This document shows, one piece after another, positions 1 through 5,648 of a DNA stretch of 8,577 nucleotides (position 1 is its first letter; every line of letters begins with the position of its first letter). A program made the position numbers and the translations under genes. The DNA comes from CAZJPS01 sp964548055 (lineage in GTDB: Bacteria; Patescibacteriota; Gracilibacteria; Peribacterales; Peribacteraceae): assembly GCA_964548055.1 (NCBI GenBank), contig CAZJPS010000051.1:1-8577 (forward strand), in the 5' to 3' direction. The notes under the pieces are model-generated. The model saw only the letters and a list, made by a program, of their open reading frames with translations. It was not told the DNA's origin and did no database searches.

Positions 1-1011
1 CTCGCTTCCGAGGTTGGGAAATGGACCATGGGTGTACGACAAATTCGGCAAGCAACGATGTATCAGATATTCACGAATCCCTTCTATTGCGGGCAATTCC
101 TCTGGGAAGGGCAGTTATATCCTGCGAAGCATGAGCCCATGATTAGCGTGGAGGATTTTGACAAGGCACAACTTATCCTTGGTAAAAGAGGACATCCCCG
201 TGCTGCGTGCCACAGTCAGAGCAATCCCTATCCGGGGCTCATCCGTTGTGCTTCATGTGGCGGGTTCGTTGTTATGGAACGCAAGGTAAAGATCGTGAAG
301 CGAACAGGCATTCAAAAGCTCCACACCTATTTCCGGTGCTCACAGCGTAAGAAGGGAATCAAATGCACTGAGTTGGCACGGTTCACCGAACAGGATCTCA
401 AAGATGTGCTGTTCCCGTTTGCTGAGGACACAATCTTGCCACGCGCTTTCATGGAGTGGGCGCTCAATGAGCTCAAGATCACTCAGGAGGATCGAGCCAA
501 AGAACGTGAAGAGCAATTGAGGGCACTTCAACAGAACGTTGCGAAGATCGAAAAAAAGAAAGATGAACTCCTAAACCTCAGGCTCGATAGCCCCATGCTC
601 ATCTCCGATGCAATGTTCCAATCAAAGATGCAGCAATTGGAGAGTGAGCAACTTCGGGCACAAGCTTTGATTGATGATCATGTGAATGCAGCGCGTACAT
701 GGCGTGACTCACTCATTGATGCGCTGCAAAGAATTGAAACAATCCGTGATCACTTCCAGACCCTCAATATCAAAGGCCGTCTTGAAATCTTCCACGACCT
801 TGGGGAGCGGATTGAACTGAGGTTTGGGAAGCTAGAGCCTCGCTATGCGGAGCCATTTGCTAGCTTCATGAAGATCAAACCCACCGTGGTTGACTCAGTA
901 GCCCGGATAGGACTGGAAAAAGTAGGACTTGATGGCTTACAGACGCTAAGTGTTGAAAGCCGCACGAAGTTGTTTCAATTATGGAGCCGACGACCGGGAT
1001 TGAACCGGTGA
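1..1011 (+). CDS. Large serine recombinase, C-terminal part (5' end outside window)
   Basis: The frame is open to the first base, so the Met at 28 is internal and the N-terminal catalytic resolvase domain lies upstream of the window. Residues here are counted from that Met. The start matches the end of the Recombinase domain (YQIFTNPFYCG, then AKHEPMIS at 33-40, like the family's 'NPFYxGxxxxxGxxxxxxHEPIIS'). A zinc ribbon follows with Cys 74, 77, 104 and 113, then a charged, heptad-like coiled coil at about 150-230, the usual order in large serine recombinases of phages and integrative elements. They recombine att sites through a 5'-phosphoserine intermediate. The last nine codons (ending RRPGLNR) and the TGA stop lie in the 3' half of an antisense tRNA-Thr gene, so the natural C terminus is set by tRNA sequence. 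This suggests that the element ends here. Family assignment is firm; mobility of the element is inferred. Confidence 0.9.
   Translation, partial: LASEVGKWTMGVRQIRQATMYQIFTNPFYCGQFLWEGQLYPAKHEPMISVEDFDKAQLILGKRGHPRAACHSQSNPYPGLIRCASCGGFVVMERKVKIVKRTGIQKLHTYFRCSQRKKGIKCTELARFTEQDLKDVLFPFAEDTILPRAFMEWALNELKITQEDRAKEREEQLRALQQNVAKIEKKKDELLNLRLDSPMLISDAMFQSKMQQLESEQLRAQALIDDHVNAARTWRDSLIDALQRIETIRDHFQTLNIKGRLEIFHDLGERIELRFGKLEPRYAEPFASFMKIKPTVVDSVARIGLEKVGLDGLQTLSVESRTKLFQLWSRRPGLNR
982..1011. other. Candidate attachment site in the 3' end of tRNA-Thr
   Basis: The 3' part of the tRNA (T arm, acceptor strand and CCA) is also the last codons and stop of the recombinase gene. An integrase gene reading into the 3' end of a tRNA is the classic layout of an element integrated at that tRNA, with the tRNA restored by the element's copy of the 3' end. 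Only one side of the element is in view, so no flanking direct repeat can be checked here. Inference only. Confidence 0.35.
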
Positions 1012-1056
1012 CCCACGGTTTACGATACCGTTGCTCTACCGCTGAGCTACGTCGGC
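982..1056 (-). tRNA. tRNA-Thr (anticodon CGU), CCA encoded
   Basis: Read on the minus strand, the 75 nt fold as a complete cloverleaf. The acceptor stem is GCCGACG/CGTCGGC (7 bp), the D stem GCTC/GAGC, and the anticodon stem ACGGT/ACCGT with loop ATCGTAA, giving anticodon CGT. The variable loop is 5 nt, and the T arm is ACCGG-TTCAATC-CCGGT. The discriminator is T, followed by an encoded CCA. The CGU anticodon reads ACG (Thr). All stems pair perfectly, so the gene appears intact despite overlapping the end of the recombinase gene on the other strand. No convincing -35/-10 pair was found upstream (1057 onward). Confidence 0.96.
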
Positions 1057-1069
1057 TGAGAACTACACA

Positions 1070-1086
1070 CGTTCACACAGTGAACG
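1070..1086. repeat. Perfect 7-bp inverted repeat upstream of tRNA-Thr
   Basis: CGTTCAC-ACA-GTGAACG is a perfect inverted repeat with a 3-nt centre, 14 bp upstream of the tRNA 5' end and 81 bp before the start of the next gene on the plus strand. It has the size of an operator for a small dimeric regulator, but could be chance. No regulator is assigned. Confidence 0.3.
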
Positions 1087-1127
1087 ACCAAACATAGCTT
1101 GCGGTATTTTGGCGTATTCGGCAAGGG

Positions 1128-1156
1128 TTGGTGCATTCGTCTTCGTGATCTACACT
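1128..1156 (+). promoter_or_regulatory. Probable promoter for the 1167 gene
   Basis: TTGGTG (1128-1133) and TACACT (1151-1156) are separated by 17 bp. The -10 is 4/6 and the -35 only 3/6 to consensus. The -10 ends 10 nt before the ATG, so the predicted transcript would have a leader of only about 3-4 nt. No Shine-Dalgarno is present. Confidence 0.4.
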
Positions 1157-1166
1157 ACCCCACCAG

Positions 1167-1562
1167 ATGAGAAAATTTCTTGTCCTCACTGGATTTTTGG
1201 CAAATATACTTTTAGGGCAAGTGTGCTTATCACAAATAACGTATGCTGCGCCCGTTACTAATAAGCAAGGACAAGTGATGTCCAGGTCTGATGCTGCTGC
1301 TTGCCCTTTTCAGTATGCGCAAATGTCCGCAGTACCGCTTACAAGCTCTGGCGGATGCCCTGATGGAAAATGTATAAAAAAGGCTCCTCCGTGTACTTCA
1401 TGTTTTCTCAGAACATTCTCTTTTGTAGCAGAGGAAAGAATGGCGCCTACTTCTTTCTTGCCTGTGTTGGGAGATGCCTACAGCCCGCACAATAATTGTA
1501 GCTTTGTGATTGATGATCCTCCCATCCCCCCTGGTGTTCAGGGCGTAGTTCTGAGAGAGTGA
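1167..1562 (+). CDS. Secreted Cys-rich protein of unknown function
   Basis: This is a 131-residue protein that I do not recognise. The N terminus is a good Sec signal peptide: MRKF, a hydrophobic stretch at about 5-22, and a likely cleavage after Ala27 (TYA|AP). Cys20 is not in a lipobox (Val at -1), so a lipoprotein is unlikely. The mature part has six cysteines: Cys46, a CPDGKC motif (64/69), a CTSC motif (76/79) and Cys111, plus a Pro-rich tail (DDPPIPP). An even number of exported cysteines points to disulfides or metal binding. The next gene, 49 bp downstream on the same strand, is a DsbA-like thiol oxidoreductase, so this could be its substrate or partner. That link rests on neighbourhood only. 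The start is chosen because it gives the signal peptide. Confidence 0.65.
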   Translation: MRKFLVLTGFLANILLGQVCLSQITYAAPVTNKQGQVMSRSDAAACPFQYAQMSAVPLTSSGGCPDGKCIKKAPPCTSCFLRTFSFVAEERMAPTSFLPVLGDAYSPHNNCSFVIDDPPIPPGVQGVVLRE

Positions 1563-1611
1563 ACGCCTCCATACGGAACAACTTGATTTTATTTCCCTCA
1601 TTTTCATTTCT

Positions 1612-2370
1612 ATGGACTCTACGTATTCTCCCCCAGCTTGGTTTGGATTTGTGCTTGGAATTCTTGGTGGCTTTGCTGTTTCAGCAGGCCTCGTAGGTGT
1701 GCTTATTGGCTATTCCATGGGTGGCGGCGTGTTCGGTGCTGCACAATATGCGCAGGTTCCACCTGCTGCTCCCAGCGATGTACCTCCTGCCCCACAGGCA
1801 CCTGCTGTTCCAGCAGCAAAAGTTGATGCTACCAAAGACCACATACGCGGCAATGTAAAAGCTCCTGTTTCTCTTATTGTGTACTCCGATTTTGAGTGCC
1901 CATTCTGTAAGAGATTCAAGCCTACAACAGATCAAGTTCTTGCCGAATATGGTGATAAAGTAAATGTGGTCTTCCGCCATTTCCCACTCTCCTTCCACCA
2001 GAATGCGCAAAAAGAAGCAGAGGCATCTGAGTGTGTTGCCGAGTTAGCAGGGAACGATGCCTTCTGGAAATTCCACGATTACATCTTTGATAAAACAACA
2101 AGTAATGGTGTCGGCTTTGCACTGGATCAACTTCCGGTTGCTGCAAAAGCATCTGGTGTGACAGACGAAGCTAAATTCAAATCCTGTTTGGACAGCGGTA
2201 AGTACGCACAAAAAGTAGCAGACCAAACAAATGAAGGTACCAATGCAGGTGTGACAGGTACGCCTGGTAACTTCATCGTCATGAATGCCACAAACGAGCA
2301 AAAACAACTCATGGGCGCTATGCCATTTGAGAATTTTAAAACTGCGATTGATAGCATGCTTGGAAAATAA
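1612..2370 (+). CDS. Membrane-anchored DsbA-family thiol:disulfide oxidoreductase
   Basis: This 252-residue protein has an uncleaved-looking N-terminal membrane anchor at about 10-36. A Pro/Ala-rich linker (about 49-70) follows, then a thioredoxin-fold domain of the DsbA/Thioredoxin_4 type. The active site is CPFC (96-99) after the strand LIVYSDFE. Further family marks are FRHFPLSFH (121-129) and the cis-proline loop TGTP (215-218, Pro218) before FIV. A second cysteine pair, Cys141 and Cys192, lies in the helical insertion and could form a structural or secondary redox disulfide. It is expected to act outside the membrane, oxidising exported proteins such as the Cys-rich neighbour. No DsbB/VKOR partner is in the window. 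The gene follows the 1167 gene by 49 bp and is closed by a strong terminator, so the two probably form one unit. The ATG is preceded by a pyrimidine-rich tract, not an SD. Confidence 0.92.
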   Translation: MDSTYSPPAWFGFVLGILGGFAVSAGLVGVLIGYSMGGGVFGAAQYAQVPPAAPSDVPPAPQAPAVPAAKVDATKDHIRGNVKAPVSLIVYSDFECPFCKRFKPTTDQVLAEYGDKVNVVFRHFPLSFHQNAQKEAEASECVAELAGNDAFWKFHDYIFDKTTSNGVGFALDQLPVAAKASGVTDEAKFKSCLDSGKYAQKVADQTNEGTNAGVTGTPGNFIVMNATNEQKQLMGAMPFENFKTAIDSMLGK

Positions 2371-2379
2371 TTCGTCAGC

Positions 2380-2411
2380 AAAAAGCGAGAGGGAAACCTC
2401 TCGCTTTTTTT
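2380..2411 (+). terminator. Rho-independent terminator after the DsbA gene
   Basis: AAAAAGCGAGAGG (2380-2392) pairs perfectly with CCTCTCGCTTTTT (2397-2409) around a GAAA tetraloop, followed by an uninterrupted run of 7 T. It lies 9 nt after the stop at 2370. Confidence 0.93.
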
Positions 2412-2446
2412 ATGGACTGAATCAGAAGAATCAAAAAATAATATTT

Positions 2447-2474
2447 TTGTCACGAGCAGTGAAAAGAGTATTAT
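2447..2474 (+). promoter_or_regulatory. Promoter giving a probable leaderless mRNA for the 2481 gene
   Basis: TTGTCA (2447-2452, 5/6 to TTGACA) and TATTAT (2469-2474, 5/6 to TATAAT) are separated by 16 bp. The -10 ends 6 nt before the ATG at 2481, so the usual start distance puts +1 on or next to the A of ATG. The promoter follows directly on the terminator of the preceding unit. Confidence 0.65.
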
Positions 2475-2480
2475 TCCCCT

Positions 2481-2705
2481 ATGCCCGCTAACAAAACTGA
2501 AGAACTACTCACAGAAATCCGTGATCTCTTACAGTTGCAGCGTGAAAGTGAATTACAGCACCAAAAATCAGTGCAGCGTAGCCAAAATGTAGCATATGCA
2601 ATGATGGCTCTGAAAGGAACTTTTTACATCGGTACAATTGTGTTTACGATCATTGCTGCATACTTCTACTACTCCACTATTTTATCCATGACAGCAATAC
2701 GCTAG
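2481..2705 (+). CDS. Small coiled-coil, single-TM membrane protein
   Basis: This is a 74-residue protein of unknown function. Residues about 5-35 form a highly charged amphipathic helix (EELLTEIRDLLQLQRESELQ) with a leucine heptad pattern. A single hydrophobic membrane span follows at about 45-68 (FYIGTIVFTIIAAYFYY), and a short basic tail ends the protein. The cytoplasmic coiled coil plus a C-terminal anchor suggests oligomerisation or docking of a partner. Its own good promoter and the terminator upstream make it an independent transcription unit. Its stop (2703-2705) directly abuts the stop of the convergent aminotransferase gene, with no terminator between them. The start is set by the promoter position; there is no SD. 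Confidence 0.72.
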   Translation: MPANKTEELLTEIRDLLQLQRESELQHQKSVQRSQNVAYAMMALKGTFYIGTIVFTIIAAYFYYSTILSMTAIR

Positions 2706-3542
2706 TCACTGTTGTCTCACAGACAGCAAAAATTCATCAAAATATTTCATTAAGTCCAAAAGTCCAACAGGTACTGTTTCATATTCAATCTCATTAATTT
2801 TTTTGAGAGGCATTATTTTGGATGACGTACTTGTTAAAAATGCTCCATCGAATTCATGAATATCACTCAGAGCTATTTCATCCTCAACCAATTGAAAATT
2901 ATTCTCCAATGCTACCCGTAACACGTGCAAACGCGTAACCCCTTCTAAAATATCTTCCAGTGGAGGTGAATAAATCACTTTTCCCCTTATTGCAAAAAAA
3001 TTCGTGCGCGTACCTTCCGTAATGCAGTTATCCCGATTCAAAAACAACGCATCATAACATCCACATTCTCTCGCTTTGCGGTACGCCATGTAACTGCCAA
3101 ACATATTGAGAGTCTTTGCGTGAGGAATGAGACGTTCGTAGGGAAACGTGATGGCAGTGGCTCCTTGCGTATACAGTTTTTTCTCCGGAAAGAGAGGGGA
3201 AAGCGGCAGAATACTCAGCAGGCAATCTGCTTCTAAACGTGCGCCCACGAGAAGAATTTTTACGTTATAAATATCTGATTCTAAATGTGAAACCAAATTT
3301 TTAATCCACGTCATCACCTGCTCTTTTGTAAACGGATGCGAAAGCTCAATCGCCTGCGCCGAATGCATCAATCGATCCACGTGATCCTCTATAAAAAGTG
3401 CTTTCTTCTGATGCACCCGAATATTTTCGTACACGCCAAAGCCATAGGTGTATTCCACATTCGTCAGCGAGATTTTTGCTTCACTAATAGGAAGGATTTC
3501 GCCGTTTTTGGAGAAATGGGTGAAAGTCACGAATGAAATCAT
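2706..3542 (-). CDS. Class IV PLP-dependent aminotransferase
   Basis: This 278-residue protein has the full-length fold-type IV pattern (IlvE, D-amino-acid transaminase and aminodeoxychorismate lyase family). Visible marks are YTYGFGVYEN (31-40), HVDRL (54-58), the PLP-binding Lys143 in AKTLNMFGSYMAYRKA, ALFLN-x3-CITEGTRTNFF (165-183, Glu176), YSPPLEDILEGVTR (191-204) and LTSTSSKIMPL (236-246). The last motif resembles the SSTTSEVTPV of D-amino-acid transaminases more than the GTA motif of branched-chain enzymes. A D-amino-acid (peptidoglycan precursor) role is therefore possible, but substrate cannot be fixed from sequence. It stands alone, with no biosynthetic neighbours. An AGG lies 4 nt before the ATG, too close for a good SD. 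The upstream region is AT-rich without a clear promoter. Confidence 0.9.
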   Translation of the reverse strand: MISFVTFTHFSKNGEILPISEAKISLTNVEYTYGFGVYENIRVHQKKALFIEDHVDRLMHSAQAIELSHPFTKEQVMTWIKNLVSHLESDIYNVKILLVGARLEADCLLSILPLSPLFPEKKLYTQGATAITFPYERLIPHAKTLNMFGSYMAYRKARECGCYDALFLNRDNCITEGTRTNFFAIRGKVIYSPPLEDILEGVTRLHVLRVALENNFQLVEDEIALSDIHEFDGAFLTSTSSKIMPLKKINEIEYETVPVGLLDLMKYFDEFLLSVRQQ

Positions 3543-3632
3543 ACGCCTAAGGTCTCATCACACACAGTAAGAAAATTTCAATTTTAAATATTCAAATTAC
3601 AAGAAAAATGAAAAGAGGTGATCCGCCGCCAT

Positions 3633-3658
3633 CCTCCTTCGCCTCTGGGCTACGGAGG
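3633..3658. repeat. Imperfect GC-rich hairpin in the 3543-3748 spacer
   Basis: Positions 3633-3643 (CCTCCTTCGCC) and 3648-3658 (GGCTACGGAGG) form an 11-bp stem with two mismatches around a TCTG loop. The stretch is much more GC-rich than the AT-rich flanks, and no oligo-T follows, so it is not an intrinsic terminator. From memory, CTTCGCC...GGCTACGGAGG-type sequence recurs in intergenic regions of Patescibacteria genomes, so I read it as an interspersed repeat. That reading is inference. Confidence 0.45.
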
Positions 3659-3736
3659 GCAGGCCGGGGAGTGAAGAAAAAAAGGCGGGGGAAATAAATA
3701 GAAGGGTGACATGCTGAGATGACAGCAGAAAAAATG

Positions 3737-3742
3737 TACACT
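3737..3742 (+). promoter_or_regulatory. Possible -10 element for the SLH gene
   Basis: TACACT (4/6 to TATAAT), directly preceded by TG, ends 6 nt before the chosen ATG at 3749, the same geometry as the promoter at 2469-2474. No good -35 was found at 16-18 bp. The same hexamer occurs at 1151-1156 before the 1167 gene. Confidence 0.3.
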
Positions 3743-3748
3743 CTTTCT

Positions 3749-4393
3749 ATGCGCCGCATCATTTCTATTTTCACTCTTAGCCTCCTCTGTATCGCTGCCA
3801 GCGAACCTTCGCTTCCTTATTCTGATGTTCCCAACAATGCCTGGTATGCAGAAGCTATTCGCAATCTTCTTAAAGATGGACGTCTCGATGCATCACAAAA
3901 AAAATTCCGTCCCGCAGATTTTGCCACACGTGCAGAATTTTTACGGCTTACTCTTACGATTGCAGAAAAAAATACTTCTACTCCTCCTCTTATTCCAAGC
4001 TTTGACGATACAAAAAATACAAGTTGGTACTACGCGACACTAGAAGAAGCCGGAAAAGAACAGTGGATAAAAGGCGATAATAACTGCTATGGAACTCATC
4101 CATGCTATGCATATCCAGAAAAACCTATTACACGAGGAGAGGCAGCTGCATTATTGGTTCGCGGTTTTGGTATTGAGCGAACAAACACATCACCTCGATT
4201 TATAGATGTGGGTGAAACCGATTGGTTTGCCTATGCCATAAAAGCCATGGCCGAACATTGCATTGTAAAAGGCGATACAGTATCTCAGCGAATTCGCCCA
4301 CAGGAAAACATGAATAGAGCAGAAATGGCAGTTATTCTTCGCAGGCTCTCCCTCACACTCAAGCATCGAGATATATGTTTAGAAGTAAAATAG
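3749..4393 (+). CDS. Exported protein of three S-layer homology (SLH) domains
   Basis: The ATG at 3719 would add ten residues before a normal signal peptide, so I choose the ATG at 3749 (214 residues). It begins MRRIISIFTLSLLCIAAS, a basic n-region plus hydrophobic core, and a TACACT -10-like element (3737-3742) ends 6 nt before it. Three SLH domains fill almost the whole mature protein: about 24-70 (YSDVPNNAWYAEAI, then ATRAEFLRL), 84-138 (SFDDTKNTSWYYATL, then ITRGEAAALL) and 150-200 (RFIDVGETDWFAYAI, then MNRAEMAVIL). SLH triplets normally bind secondary cell-wall polymer or surface glycan and tether a fused cargo domain. Here no cargo is fused, so it may be a stand-alone anchor, adaptor or S-layer component. 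Cys113 and Cys119 in the second repeat could form a disulfide. Cys14 is not in a proper lipobox. It appears monocistronic. Confidence 0.88.
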   Translation: MRRIISIFTLSLLCIAASEPSLPYSDVPNNAWYAEAIRNLLKDGRLDASQKKFRPADFATRAEFLRLTLTIAEKNTSTPPLIPSFDDTKNTSWYYATLEEAGKEQWIKGDNNCYGTHPCYAYPEKPITRGEAAALLVRGFGIERTNTSPRFIDVGETDWFAYAIKAMAEHCIVKGDTVSQRIRPQENMNRAEMAVILRRLSLTLKHRDICLEVK

Positions 4394-4404
4394 AATTTTC
4401 TACT

Positions 4405-4419
4405 TGCAAAATATTTGCA
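4405..4419. promoter_or_regulatory. Zur/Fur-type operator candidate before the regulator-ZIP operon
   Basis: TGCAAA-ATA-TTTGCA is a perfect 6-bp inverted repeat with a 3-nt centre, 29 bp before the regulator's ATG. Its size and A/T-rich core match Fur-superfamily boxes, and it resembles the mycobacterial Zur box TGAAAATnATTTTCA (recalled from memory). It covers the region where a -35 would lie for a -10-like CATACT at 4435-4440, so binding there would repress. Autoregulation by the downstream gene is the simplest reading. Confidence 0.55.
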
Positions 4420-4448
4420 TTTAGATAGAGTTCACATACTTCGTTCCT

Positions 4449-4865
4449 ATGGCTCTCTCATTCGAGATCTTTCAGCATGTAAAACTGAAAAGCACACAAC
4501 CAAGAAGGCATGTGATGCATATTCTTTCGAAAAGCAAAAAACCACTTTCAGCTTCTGCTCTGCATAAAAAACTCGTTTCGCAGAGTTACAAAGTTAATCT
4601 AGTAACTGTGTACCGTATTCTAGAAACATTCCACACGCTTGGAATTGTCCATCAGCATCCATGTGATGGATCGTATTCTCTATGTTCGCTCCCAGGAGAA
4701 AACGGACACCATGCATTTTTGCACTGCACTCAGTGTGGAAAAATAGAAGAGGTATGCGATGAATTGCTCTGTAAAGCGGAGCATGCAATAGCTAAAAAAG
4801 CTCACTTCCAGCCAATCAAGCACATAAGCGAACTCACTGGTCTTTGTGCTTCCTGCCAATCTTAA
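4449..4865 (+). CDS. Fur-family metalloregulator, probably Zur-like zinc sensor
   Basis: This 138-residue protein has the normal length for the family. The winged-helix DNA-binding domain spans about 1-75, with the recognition segment LVTVYRILETFHTLGIV (51-67). The dimerisation domain carries two CxxC pairs, Cys93/Cys96 (HCTQCG) and Cys133/Cys136 (LCASC), which form the structural Zn(Cys)4 site. His87, His88, His92, His119, His125 and Glu128 are candidate sensory ligands. Cys79 aligns by eye with Cys76 of Mycobacterium tuberculosis Zur (FurB), a ligand absent from typical Fur. That favours zinc sensing, as does co-transcription with a ZIP transporter 15 bp downstream. A Fur or PerR role is less likely but not excluded. 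The palindrome at 4405-4419 suggests autorepression when zinc is sufficient. There is no SD; TTCCT directly precedes the ATG. Confidence 0.9.
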   Translation: MALSFEIFQHVKLKSTQPRRHVMHILSKSKKPLSASALHKKLVSQSYKVNLVTVYRILETFHTLGIVHQHPCDGSYSLCSLPGENGHHAFLHCTQCGKIEEVCDELLCKAEHAIAKKAHFQPIKHISELTGLCASCQS

Positions 4866-4880
4866 CTTTTCTCCCTATCT

Positions 4881-5630
4881 ATGATTGCCCTCATTTCTCT
4901 CGCCAGTGTCCTCAGTGTTAGCGTGCTTTCGTTTTTAGGCATCTTCCTTTTCCTTCTTGATAAAAAATTCATTCAGAAAATACTCCTCTACGTTGTCAGT
5001 TTTTCTACGGGAGCGCTCTTGGGAGATGTATTTTTCCATATGCTTCCAGACATGGCAGAAAAACCTGAATTCTTTTCGCAGGCAATGCAGATCATCCTTA
5101 CGGGCATTCTGTTCTCTTTTGCTATGGAAAAATTTATTCACTGGAGGCATTGCCATGTTCTCCCAGAAGAAGATCATGACCATCACCATGCACTCGGTTA
5201 CATGAGCCTTGCAGGAGAAAGTATGCATAATTTTGTGGATGGCATTGTGATTGCTGTAAGCTTCCTCGTAAGTGTGCAAGTAGGAATTTCTACCACGATT
5301 GCCATTGCTCTCCATGAAATTCCACATGAAATTGGAAATGTAGCCGTGCTGCTACATAGCGGCTTTACCATGAAAAAAGCCTTCTTTTATAATCTTCTTT
5401 CCGCCGCTACAGGAATCGTAGGCGCCGCACTTGTTCTTACGGTAAGCTCCGCCTTCAGCTCACTCGAAATGTATCTACTGCCCTTTGCAGCTGGAAATCT
5501 GCTCTACATAGCAGGATCCGATCTCATTCCAGAATTACACAAACAAACCCGCCTCTCGGAAGGCATCATCCAATTAATCACCATGGTCTGTGGCATGGCA
5601 TTCCTGTATCTGATGCTTTCTTTTGAATGA
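4881..5630 (+). CDS. ZIP-family metal (zinc) transporter, LIV-1-like
   Basis: This 249-residue membrane protein has about 7-8 predicted spans. ZIP hallmarks are clear: HNFVDGIVIA (116-125, His116, Asn117, Asp120) in TM4 and HEIPHE (145-150), the HExPHE motif of the LIV-1 subfamily, in TM5, together forming the binuclear metal site. A further family motif is FAAGNLLYIAGSDLIPE (202-218). A His/acid-rich cytosolic loop lies between TM3 and TM4 (HCHVLPEEDHDHHH, 90-103), typical of metal-sensing loops. ZIP proteins bring Zn2+ (sometimes Fe2+ or Mn2+) into the cytoplasm. The start is 15 bp after the Fur-family gene, so they form one operon, fitting a zinc-uptake system repressed by its own sensor. 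No SD and no oligo-T terminator follows; instead an inverted-repeat region begins about 18 bp downstream. Confidence 0.93.
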   Translation: MIALISLASVLSVSVLSFLGIFLFLLDKKFIQKILLYVVSFSTGALLGDVFFHMLPDMAEKPEFFSQAMQIILTGILFSFAMEKFIHWRHCHVLPEEDHDHHHALGYMSLAGESMHNFVDGIVIAVSFLVSVQVGISTTIAIALHEIPHEIGNVAVLLHSGFTMKKAFFYNLLSAATGIVGAALVLTVSSAFSSLEMYLLPFAAGNLLYIAGSDLIPELHKQTRLSEGIIQLITMVCGMAFLYLMLSFE

Positions 5631-5648
5631 AAAGGTGACGGGGTCCTA

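Noticed and set aside
28..30. ATG at 28 as the recombinase start
   Set aside because: The frame is open to base 1 and the protein begins in the middle of the Recombinase domain, so this Met is internal.
1167..1227. Lipoprotein signal in the Cys-rich protein
   Set aside because: Cys20 has Val at -1 and Gln at -2, which does not fit a lipobox.
1681..2453. Several minus-strand ORFs of 69-109 residues opposite the DsbA gene
   Set aside because: They are shadows of a gene with a clear CPFC active site and cis-Pro loop; none shows domain features.
3719..3748. ATG at 3719 as the start of the SLH protein
   Set aside because: It adds ten mostly polar residues before a standard signal peptide, and a -10-like element lies between the two ATGs.
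3592..3774. Minus-strand 60-residue ORF with a Pro/Gly-rich end
   Set aside because: It spans the hairpin motif and the start of the SLH gene in antisense. Its sequence is just a translation of the repeat.
4381..4400. AAAAT/ATTTT inverted repeat at the end of the SLH gene
   Set aside because: Arms are short and AT-only with mismatches; not a convincing terminator.
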